DNA of 42,249 nt from Candidatus Omnitrophota bacterium (GTDB lineage Bacteria; Omnitrophota; Gorgyraeia; Gygaellales; Profunditerraquicolaceae), in contig JAQUMX010000011.1 in the NCBI GenBank assembly GCA_028717885.1, positions 1-42,249 on the forward strand, read 5' to 3'. The position numbers and the translations under genes are program-made. The notes beneath the pieces were generated by a model that did no database searches, was not told the DNA's origin, and saw nothing but the letters and a program-made list of their open reading frames with translations. Positions 25,780-33,439 of the stretch are shown piece after piece (position 1 is the stretch's first letter; each line of letters starts with the position of its first letter).

Positions 25780-26909
25780 TGGAAAGAATAATAATTATCG
25801 GAGCCGGGTTTGCCGGGATGGCTGCAGCTAAAAAGCTTAAAGCAGAAAAAAAGGCGTTAGAGGTTGTTTTGATCGATAAAAAGGCACACGCTGATTTTCT
25901 TCCGCTTTTGCCGGATACAATCGGGCGCAGGATTAAAAGCGGGAACCTCGAATACGCAACAGATAAATTCTGCCTTAAAGAAGGGGTTAAATTTATCAAT
26001 AGCCGGGTAGAGAGCATTGATTTGGAAAAGAAACAAATTTTTATTTCCGGCCAGCAGCTTGCCTATGATTATCTGATAATTGCCAGCGGCAGCGAAACCA
26101 ATTTTTATGGCAATGATAATATAAGAGAGCATGCCTATAAATTAAACAGTGTGGAAGACGCGCAGTTGCTTATGGCTGCTTTAAAACAAAAAAGCTTTGC
26201 TTACTTTATAATTTGCGGAGGCGGATATACCGGAGTAGAGGTAGCTACAAACTTAAGGCAGTATTTAAAGAAAACCAATAAAGAGGCAAGGATTATCATT
26301 GTTGAGCGCTCCGGGTCTATTCTCGGGCCTTTACCGGGCTGGATGAAGGAGTATACTTTACAAAACTTAAAGAGGTTATCTATTGAGCTCGTCCTGAATA
26401 GTTCTATAGAAAAGACCGATGGAGAACGGGTTTTTCTAGCATCAGGCACAGTTATGGAAAGGGCATTGGTAATTTGGTCAGCCGGGGTAAAAACCGCCAA
26501 GTTTATCCAGGATCTAAAAATAGAGAAAAGCCCTCAAGGCAGGATTAAGGTTGATGAAAATTTAAAATTTAGTCCGGATTGCTTTGCAGCCGGAGACGCT
26601 GCGGATTTTACTTTTAGAGGTGTTAATTTACGTATGGCAGTGCAATTTTCCATTGTCGAAGGCTGTTTAGCTGCGGAGAACATCGCCAGATGCATAAAAA
26701 AGAAACCCTTGCGCCCATACCGGCCAAGAGACTTAGGGTTTATTATCCCCATGGCGAATAATCGCTCTTGCGGGGTTGTTTTTGGAGTGAAACTTAAAGG
26801 CCTTTTTCCCACATTTCTGCATTACCTGATGTGTATTTACCGTTCAGTTGGTTTAAGAAATAAGCTTGCTTTAATAGGCAATCTCGTGATAGGAGAAGCA
26901 AAGAAATAA
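25779..26909 (+). CDS. Type II NADH dehydrogenase (NDH-2)-like FAD oxidoreductase
   Basis: GAGFAGMAAAKKL, YDYLIIASGSETNF, IICGGGYTGVEVATNL, CFAAGDAADF; TAATG overlap with the upstream gene. Confidence 0.9.
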   Translation: MERIIIIGAGFAGMAAAKKLKAEKKALEVVLIDKKAHADFLPLLPDTIGRRIKSGNLEYATDKFCLKEGVKFINSRVESIDLEKKQIFISGQQLAYDYLIIASGSETNFYGNDNIREHAYKLNSVEDAQLLMAALKQKSFAYFIICGGGYTGVEVATNLRQYLKKTNKEARIIIVERSGSILGPLPGWMKEYTLQNLKRLSIELVLNSSIEKTDGERVFLASGTVMERALVIWSAGVKTAKFIQDLKIEKSPQGRIKVDENLKFSPDCFAAGDAADFTFRGVNLRMAVQFSIVEGCLAAENIARCIKKKPLRPYRPRDLGFIIPMANNRSCGVVFGVKLKGLFPTFLHYLMCIYRSVGLRNKLALIGNLVIGEAKK

Positions 26910-26927
26910 TTAGCCAAGGAGGTCAGA

Positions 26928-27323
26928 ATGTATGATTTGGTATTGTTGATCCTCAGGGTTTGCTTAGGGATAGTGTTTATGGCGCATGGTTTACAAGTGG
27001 CCTTTGGGTTATTTTCCGGGCCAGGAATAAATGGTTTCGCTAGTATGTTGGTAGGTATGGGATTTAAGCCCGCAGTTTTCTGGTCTTATCTATCTGCTTA
27101 CACAGAGTTAATCGGAGGTTTGTGTTTAATCTTTGGTATTTTTACTAGGTTTGCGGCAGTTTCAATCCTAATTTTCATGATAGTAGCAGTTTTGAAGGTG
27201 CATTTGGCAAAAGGCTTTTTTATCCAGGCAGGAGGTTATGAGTATAATTTTGTTTTGATCTGCATATGCCTGGCTCTAATCTTCTCCGGACCAGGAAAAT
27301 TCGCGTTACTAAAAAAATTTTAA
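26928..27323 (+). CDS. DoxX-family membrane protein
   Basis: LRVCLGIVFMAHGLQ...SAYTELIGGLCLIFGIFTRFAA typical DoxX. Confidence 0.85.
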   Translation: MYDLVLLILRVCLGIVFMAHGLQVAFGLFSGPGINGFASMLVGMGFKPAVFWSYLSAYTELIGGLCLIFGIFTRFAAVSILIFMIVAVLKVHLAKGFFIQAGGYEYNFVLICICLALIFSGPGKFALLKKF

Positions 27324-27340
27324 CCGGCAAAGATTTTTTC

Positions 27341-27385
27341 TTGACAAAAATTTATAGTGTGTTATGATTATAAAAATCGTAATAC
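27341..27385 (+). promoter_or_regulatory. nikR promoter (TTGACA-N16-TATGAT) overlapped by NikR-type operator GTGTTAT-N13-GTAATAC
   Basis: Operator 27359-27385 GTGTTATGATTATAAAAATCGTAATAC; -35 27341-27346; -10 27363-27368 lies inside the operator. Confidence 0.75.
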
Positions 27386-27403
27386 ATTATATTAGGAGTA
27401 TAA

Positions 27404-27817
27404 ATGCCACAATTGGTAAGATTTGGAGTTTCGCTGGAAAAGGACCTGCTTCTTCACTTTGATACGCACCTTAAAGGCAAAAAATATACTAATCGTTCCG
27501 AGGCTATCCGCGATTTAATCAGGGAAGATTTGGTAAAGAAGCAGTGGGAGGAAGGCAAAGAAATAGCCGGTACGATTACCGTAATTTACGACCACCACAA
27601 GCGCGAATTGGTAAATAAGCTCATGGATATTCAGCACGATTTTGGCGGGATTATCATTTCTACCCAGCATATCCATCTGGACCACCATAACTGTTTGGAA
27701 ATTATTGCGGTAAGGGGTAACCCCTGTAAGGCGCAAGAACTAAGTGATTCGCTAAAAGCGGTAAGGTGGGTTAAGCACGCCACCTTAAGCATGTCTAGTA
27801 CAGGAAAGGATATTTAG
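27404..27817 (+). CDS. nikR: Nickel-responsive transcriptional regulator NikR
   Basis: RHH N-terminus (LVRFGVSLEKDLLLHFD), ACT-like metal domain with STQHIHLDHHNCLEIIAVRG (His/Cys Ni ligands). Confidence 0.94.
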   Translation: MPQLVRFGVSLEKDLLLHFDTHLKGKKYTNRSEAIRDLIREDLVKKQWEEGKEIAGTITVIYDHHKRELVNKLMDIQHDFGGIIISTQHIHLDHHNCLEIIAVRGNPCKAQELSDSLKAVRWVKHATLSMSSTGKDI

Positions 27818-27845
27818 GTATTATTTTTTTGCCTATTCGTAGCAC
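27818..27845. promoter_or_regulatory. Possible second NikR operator (GTATTAT-N14-GTAGCAC) upstream of the porin/NikMNQO genes
   Basis: Degenerate match to the first operator, immediately after the nikR stop; further half-sites at 27859-27875 (GTATTAT-AAA-ATAACAC). Confidence 0.4.
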
Positions 27846-27865
27846 GAAATTAAAAAACGTATTAT

Positions 27866-27943
27866 AAAATAACACCCCGCCATCCTCTCGCGAAAGAATC
27901 AGGCGGGGCGCGGTACTTGGCCAGATCAAAACAACCAAGCCCA
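27866..27943 (-). ncRNA. Candidate ~80-nt minus-strand sRNA ending in a strong GC hairpin terminator, antisense to the porin leader
   Basis: Minus strand: extended -10 TGGTATACT (27958-27950), then hairpin CTTGG...CCAAG, then CCCCGCC...GGCGGGG (27908-27875) followed by TGTTATTTT. Confidence 0.4.
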
Positions 27944-27999
27944 GCCATAAGTATACCATAAGCTTGTGCCTGGGTAAATAACGAAAGGGGGGTATATTT

Positions 28000-29361
28000 A
28001 TGGCGGTAATAAAAAAATTTTCGCTATTGTTGTTAATCGGTGCTTTTTTCTGTAATCCAGTGCTTGCAGATGAAGTATCGATCAGGGATGAAATTAAGCT
28101 GCTGAAAGAACGTATCCAGGCTCTGGAGAAAAAAGTTTCCGAGCAGGATACATTCATTGCCACTCAGAATACGACGGTAAAAATACAGGCGCAGCAAATA
28201 AGCGATTATGAAATAAAGTTCTCGCAGTTTGAAGAGAAGCTTAAGCGTGCCCCAAGCGAAACAATGCAAATTATGGAGGGGCTTGAGCTTGGAGCGGGCC
28301 TGACAATGGTAGTACAAGGGGCTAATAATGTGAATAATTCCAGCGAAGGGCAAACGCAGAAGAGAAATCGTACTGACGGATCGTATTCGGCGGATATAAC
28401 TTTAGCTAAGGAATTCAAAGAGTTTGACAGCCGGGCGTTCCTGCATTTAGAAGGCGGCCAGGGAGACGGGGTCGAAGACGATTTGATATTGTACAGTAAT
28501 GTCAATCGTGATGCTGATAACCACGAAAACGTCAGAGTAACCGAGCTTTGGTATGAACAAGGGCTATTTAAAGACAAAGCAGCTTTGGCCTTTGGCAAGC
28601 TTGATCCGACGGTATATTTTGACCAAAACGAAGTCGCCAATGACGAAACTACTCAATTCTTAGGCCGGATGTTCCGTAATTCTGCGACACTGGAATTTCC
28701 GGATAACACCGCCGGATTACGCATTGCCGTTTTACCGAAAGATTGGGTTGAGTTAGGCTACGGTATGTTTAACGGTAACAGCGATAATTGGAGCAAGATG
28801 TTCGATAACCTGTTTAATATCGGTCAAATAACTTTAAAAACGAATTTCTCGAACCTTGCCGGAAATTATCGATTTTACGGCTGGAATAATAATCTCTACC
28901 ATACTAAATGGCTGGATAGCGAAAAAGCTAAAGAGGCAGCTTATGGTTTTGGTTTAAGCTTCGACCAGAAGGTTAGTGATATTGTTACCCTTTTTGTCCG
29001 TTATGGCTGGCAGGACCCAAAGGTCTATAACCCAGATCTCACGGCAAGCGGCGGGCTGCCTTATTCGCTTGAGCAATCCTGGAGTGCGGGTTTGCAAGTT
29101 GAAGGAAAGCCTTGGGGCAGGGAAAAAGATATTTTAGCGTTTGCAATCGGCCAGGCGTTTCCTTCCGGAGACTATAAAGAGTATTACGGCTTTTCCGCCC
29201 GGCCAGAAGGGCATATTGAATCGTACTATAAACTGCATCTTAATGACCATTTATCATTGAGCCCTGATTTGCAATACATTTGGAACGCTTTTGGTAAAGA
29301 TGTCGGGGATGACCCGAATAATGTTTTTGTAGGCGGCATGCGGGCGCAAATGGAGTTCTAA
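28000..29361 (+). CDS. Outer-membrane porin (OprB/carbohydrate-selective porin-like) with N-terminal coiled coil
   Basis: Signal peptide, coiled coil (IKLLKERIQALEKKVSEQD), beta-barrel-like alternation, terminal aromatic residue (MRAQMEF*). Confidence 0.82.
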   Translation: MAVIKKFSLLLLIGAFFCNPVLADEVSIRDEIKLLKERIQALEKKVSEQDTFIATQNTTVKIQAQQISDYEIKFSQFEEKLKRAPSETMQIMEGLELGAGLTMVVQGANNVNNSSEGQTQKRNRTDGSYSADITLAKEFKEFDSRAFLHLEGGQGDGVEDDLILYSNVNRDADNHENVRVTELWYEQGLFKDKAALAFGKLDPTVYFDQNEVANDETTQFLGRMFRNSATLEFPDNTAGLRIAVLPKDWVELGYGMFNGNSDNWSKMFDNLFNIGQITLKTNFSNLAGNYRFYGWNNNLYHTKWLDSEKAKEAAYGFGLSFDQKVSDIVTLFVRYGWQDPKVYNPDLTASGGLPYSLEQSWSAGLQVEGKPWGREKDILAFAIGQAFPSGDYKEYYGFSARPEGHIESYYKLHLNDHLSLSPDLQYIWNAFGKDVGDDPNNVFVGGMRAQMEF

Positions 29362-29374
29362 AAAGGAGGAAATT

Positions 29375-30058
29375 ATGCATATACCAGATGGATACTTGGG
29401 CCCAGCAACATGCGGGGCGTTTTATGCTGTGATGCTGCCGATCTGGACGGCTGCATCGAAGATTGTGAAAAAAACCCTTAAGGCAAAACAGGTGCCGATG
29501 CTGGCAATCGGGGCGGCATTTAGTTTTGTAATCATGATGTTTAATGTCCCGATTCCCGGAGGGAGTACCGGGCATGCAGTAGGAGGAGTATTAGTAGCGA
29601 TACTTCTGGGGCCTTGGGCAGCTTGTATCGCAATAACTGTTGCCTTGGTGGTTCAGGCATTGTTATTCGGCGATGGCGGTATTACTGCTATCGGAGCCAA
29701 TTGTTTTAATATGGCTTTTGTTTTGCCCTTTGTAGGGTATTACCTTTATAAAGCTATTAGTTTTAATGCACCGATAGATTCGAATCGCAGGGTGATTGCA
29801 GCCGGGGTGGCAGGTTATGTCGCCTTAAATATGGCAGCTTTATTTACCGGAATTGAGTTTGGGCTGCAGCCCCTCTTGCATCATACCGCTACCGGCCAAG
29901 CCTTGTACTGTCCTTACGGCCTAAATGTGGCAGTAGCGGCGATGGCAGGGGAACATCTTTTGATTTTTGGCTGGGTAGAAGCTATTGTTACTGCTTTGGT
30001 CGTTAAATACCTGCAAAAACACTCTCCTGAATTACTTGAAGAAAAAGGAGGCTTATAA
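29375..30058 (+). CDS. ECF-type Ni/Co transporter S component, CbiM/NikM
   Basis: MHIPDGYLGP N-terminus, FNVPIPGGSTGHAVGGVLVAILLGPWAACIAITVALVVQALLFGDGGITAIGANCFNMAFV. Confidence 0.95.
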   Translation: MHIPDGYLGPATCGAFYAVMLPIWTAASKIVKKTLKAKQVPMLAIGAAFSFVIMMFNVPIPGGSTGHAVGGVLVAILLGPWAACIAITVALVVQALLFGDGGITAIGANCFNMAFVLPFVGYYLYKAISFNAPIDSNRRVIAAGVAGYVALNMAALFTGIEFGLQPLLHHTATGQALYCPYGLNVAVAAMAGEHLLIFGWVEAIVTALVVKYLQKHSPELLEEKGGL

Positions 30059-30060
30059 CT

Positions 30061-30393
30061 ATGAAAATCATTACTAAATTATGGATAGGATTAGGGGTTT
30101 TGATTGTGCTTTCTCCTCTTGGTTTGCTTTTGCCGGAACGTTTTAAGGCTGGGGCGGCATGGGGTGAATGGGGGGCCGAGGAAATAAAAGAACTCATTGG
30201 TTATGTTCCAAAAGGCCTGGAAAAGTTTTCCAGTATTTGGAGCGCGCCAATTCCTGATTACGCATTTAAGGGTTGGGAGCAAAAAGGGATGGGCCAGCTT
30301 AGCTTTGCTTATATAATATCGGCAATTGTAGGTATTTGCCTTGTGATTTTAATTGTGTTATTATTGGGCAGGCTGTTATCCAGGCGGAAATAG
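30061..30393 (+). CDS. NikN/PDGLE-domain accessory component
   Basis: Two TM segments, SPLGLLLPERFKAGAAWGEWG...PIPDYAFKG; between CbiM and CbiQ. Confidence 0.75.
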   Translation: MKIITKLWIGLGVLIVLSPLGLLLPERFKAGAAWGEWGAEEIKELIGYVPKGLEKFSSIWSAPIPDYAFKGWEQKGMGQLSFAYIISAIVGICLVILIVLLLGRLLSRRK

Positions 30394-30423
30394 AAAGTTG
30401 CCACTAAAGCAACAAATAACTTT

Positions 30424-31263
30424 ATGAAAAGGCATAGCAACAATTTTATTGAACATTCGTTAATTGGGACGCTGGATTTTCTAAAAGAGTCTCTTTTTGC
30501 CGAAGAGTTCGCTTTAAAAAAAGGGTTCCTGCAACTGCTTGATCCGAGAATAAAGGTTTTAACCTTTCTACTGCTGATTATTCAAGCGGTACTTATAAAA
30601 AATATACTTATTTTGTTTTACCTATACGCATTGTGCCTGCTATTGGCAGCGATTTCGAGGATTAATTTGGGGTTTTTTTTGAAACGGACGTGGGTATTTA
30701 TCCCTTTGTTTTCGCTTGTTATTGCCATTCCGGCTTTGTTTAGTATCTTTTCTCCTGGAGAGGCGCTGGTTACATTCAAATTATTAAGTATTAAATTTGT
30801 GATCACCCAGCAAGGTTTGTCCGGAGCCGCCCTGTTTGTCATGCGCGTTATCACTTGCGTATCTTTTGCCGTCCTGATGAGTATTACCACTAAGCACTTT
30901 GAACTATTGAAAGTTTTGCGCATCTTTAAAGTTCCTCAGGTATTTGTGATGATAGCGGGAATGTGTTATAGGTATGTATATTTATTCATTGGGATTATTG
31001 AGAATACCTACCTTGCGATTAAAAGCCGCACTGGCACCAGGATCCATTATAAGAGGGGGCAGCAAATCGTGGCATGGAATATCGCCTACCTCTGGAGCCG
31101 TTCATATTGCCTGAATGAACAGGTTTATCAGGCAATGCTTTCAAGGGGGTACACTGGAGAGCCGGAGGTGTTGAATGATTTTAGGGCAAGAATTAAAGAT
31201 TGGCTCTGGTTATTTTGTGTTTTGGGCATTTGTGCCTTTTTATTTTATTTAAGCCGCCGTTAA
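30424..31263 (+). CDS. ECF transporter T component CbiQ/NikQ
   Basis: LLDPRIKVLTFLLLII, AIKSRTGTRI, QAMLSRGYTGEPEVL. Confidence 0.9.
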   Translation: MKRHSNNFIEHSLIGTLDFLKESLFAEEFALKKGFLQLLDPRIKVLTFLLLIIQAVLIKNILILFYLYALCLLLAAISRINLGFFLKRTWVFIPLFSLVIAIPALFSIFSPGEALVTFKLLSIKFVITQQGLSGAALFVMRVITCVSFAVLMSITTKHFELLKVLRIFKVPQVFVMIAGMCYRYVYLFIGIIENTYLAIKSRTGTRIHYKRGQQIVAWNIAYLWSRSYCLNEQVYQAMLSRGYTGEPEVLNDFRARIKDWLWLFCVLGICAFLFYLSRR

Positions 31264-31278
31264 AAAAGAGAGATCGAT

Positions 31279-32094
31279 ATGGATAGTCAAATTTTTGAAT
31301 TACGAAATGTTCATTTTTCCTACCTAGGAAAATTCCCTGCTTTATGCGGCATAGATGTAGAAATTAATAGGGGAGAAAAAATAGCGGTTATCGGGGCTAA
31401 TGGTTCCGGAAAATCCACTCTTTTGCAGATGCTTGATGGGCTCATTTTCCCCGGGCAGGGGCAAATCAAAGTTTTCGGCAAAGAATTAAAGGAAAGCGAT
31501 TTTCAGGACGCTGATTTTTCCGAAAATTTCAGGAAAAAGATCGGATTAGTCTTTCAGAATCCCGATGTGCAGCTATTTTGCCCAACCGTACGAGAGGACA
31601 TTCTTTTCGGCCCTTTGCAGCTTGGGATGAAGAAGAAGGAAATCGAGGCGCGTTTAGAGGAAGTAGTCGGTATTTTAGGCATTAATGGGCTCTTGGAGAG
31701 GTCGCCGCATCAGTTAAGCATCGGAGAGAAACGAAAAATCGCAATCGCCTCTACGCTGATTATTAATCCGGATGTCCTGATATTGGACGAACCGACGGCC
31801 GGGTTGGACCCTTTGACTACCAGGCATATTATTGAACTGCTAATAGATGAGAACGCTGCGGGAAAAACGATTATTACTTCCACGCATGACCTGCATATAG
31901 TTGAAGAAATTGCAGACAGGGTTTTTGTTTTTTCCCAGGAGAAAAAAATAATCAGGTCCGGAAACCCTTGTGAAATTTTAGATGACATTCAGTTGTTAGA
32001 GGATAATAACCTGATCCATGTACATAGCCATCGCCATACCGGTAAAACTCATACTCATCCGCACCAGCACTTAGAACATCACCATGAAGGTTAG
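31279..32094 (+). CDS. ECF transporter ATPase CbiO/NikO with His-rich C-terminal tail
   Basis: Walker A GANGSGKST, LSIGEKRKIAIAS signature, LDEPTAGLD, tail HVHSHRHTGKTHTHPHQHLEHHHEG. Confidence 0.94.
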   Translation: MDSQIFELRNVHFSYLGKFPALCGIDVEINRGEKIAVIGANGSGKSTLLQMLDGLIFPGQGQIKVFGKELKESDFQDADFSENFRKKIGLVFQNPDVQLFCPTVREDILFGPLQLGMKKKEIEARLEEVVGILGINGLLERSPHQLSIGEKRKIAIASTLIINPDVLILDEPTAGLDPLTTRHIIELLIDENAAGKTIITSTHDLHIVEEIADRVFVFSQEKKIIRSGNPCEILDDIQLLEDNNLIHVHSHRHTGKTHTHPHQHLEHHHEG

Positions 32095-32173
32095 GGGGCG
32101 CTCTGCCGTCTAACTAACTGTTGCCCAGCACAATCTGTTATGATAATATATAGATAAAGGAAAGAAGTTAATT

Positions 32174-32917
32174 ATGGCGAACTTTATTTGGGCGGTTTCC
32201 GCAAGTGTTGTCGTAAGCAGTATATCCCTGATCGGCATTTTTACCCTTTTGCTTAAGGATAAGCTGCTGCAAAAAATATTATTTTTGCTGATCAGTTTTT
32301 CTGCAGGAGGCTTGATTGGAGGGGCATTTCTGCATCTTTTACCGGAAGCGCTGGAAAATTCTGCTTCAGAAATAGTTTTCTCAAACTTGATTATCGGCTT
32401 TATCTTCTTTTTTATCCTGGAAAAATACCTGCATTGGCGGCATTGCCATAATGGGGTATGCAGCGTGCATGTTTTTACCTACCTGAACCTTTTTGGCGAT
32501 GGCGTGCATAATTTTATTGATGGGTTAGTAATCGGTTCAAGTTTTTTGATTAGTGTGCATTTCGGTGTCGTTACGGCGCTGGTGATTATATTCCATGAAA
32601 TTCCGCAGGAGATCGGAGATTTTGGAGTGTTGGTTTACGGAGGTTTCAGTAAGCTTAAAGCACTCTATTATAATTTTTTGACTGCGTTGACTTGTATAGC
32701 GGGGACCATCTGCGGATTTTTCTTAAGCGAGAATATCGCCAACTTCACGCATCTTTTATTGCCTTTTACCGCCGGCGGGTTCATTTATATCGGTGCCTGC
32801 GATCTAATCCCCGAAATCCATAAACAATCCCAATCCAAAAAAAGTGTTTATGCGATCGTAACTTTTATCCTCGGCATTATTTTTATCATCTTGGCAAGGG
32901 CCATAGGAAACCACTAA
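32174..32917 (+). CDS. ZIP-family metal transporter
   Basis: GDGVHNFIDGLVIGSSF and FHEIPQEIGDFGVLVYGG ZIP motifs. Confidence 0.92.
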   Translation: MANFIWAVSASVVVSSISLIGIFTLLLKDKLLQKILFLLISFSAGGLIGGAFLHLLPEALENSASEIVFSNLIIGFIFFFILEKYLHWRHCHNGVCSVHVFTYLNLFGDGVHNFIDGLVIGSSFLISVHFGVVTALVIIFHEIPQEIGDFGVLVYGGFSKLKALYYNFLTALTCIAGTICGFFLSENIANFTHLLLPFTAGGFIYIGACDLIPEIHKQSQSKKSVYAIVTFILGIIFIILARAIGNH

Positions 32918-32941
32918 CCAAAATAACAGGAAATTTTACAA

Positions 32942-33439
32942 ATGCGTAAAATCGCTATTGCCGGCTCCCCTAATGTCGGTAAATCCGTAATGTTTAATAA
33001 TCTTACCGGCACTTACGCCACGGTATCCAATTATCCGGGTACAACCGTAGAGGTATCGCGCGGCAAGTGTAAAATCGGCAATGAAGAATTCGAAATCATC
33101 GATACGCCCGGGATGTATTCGCTTTTGCCGCTGAGTGAAGAGGAACGGGTTAGCCGCGCCATACTTTTAGAGGAAGAGCCCTGTTGTGTCCTGCACGTAA
33201 TCGATGCAAAAAACCTCGAGCGCATGCTTAGCTTTACCCTGCAGCTTCTGGAGGCCGGAATACCGATAATATTGGTTTTAAATATCATGGATGAAGCAAG
33301 GGGCTTAGGGATAAATATTGATACCGCGCGCCTGGAAAAAGAATTGAATATTCCCGTGGTTGCCACGGTTTCTACTACGGGAGAAGGAATGGATATTTTA
33401 AAAGGAAAGATTGAAGCACATGTCAAAAAGTTTTGCTAA
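32942..33439 (+). CDS. FeoB N-terminal G domain (split FeoB, part 1)
   Basis: GSPNVGKS (G1), SNYPGTTV (G2), DTPGMYSLLP (G3), NIMDEA (G4). Confidence 0.92.
   Translation: MRKIAIAGSPNVGKSVMFNNLTGTYATVSNYPGTTVEVSRGKCKIGNEEFEIIDTPGMYSLLPLSEEERVSRAILLEEEPCCVLHVIDAKNLERMLSFTLQLLEAGIPIILVLNIMDEARGLGINIDTARLEKELNIPVVATVSTTGEGMDILKGKIEAHVKKFC

Noticed and set aside
27870-28000. Cobalamin or known metal riboswitch upstream of the porin
   Set aside because: I could not find the B12-box or other conserved motifs I know; only hairpins are evident.
27795-28163. 122-aa minus-strand ORF over the nikR-porin spacer
   Set aside because: Overlaps the hairpins and the porin signal peptide region; no SD or domain. 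Non-coding interpretation preferred.
28206-28640. 144-aa minus-strand ORF within the porin gene
   Set aside because: Fully antisense to a well-supported porin; Ser-rich spurious translation.
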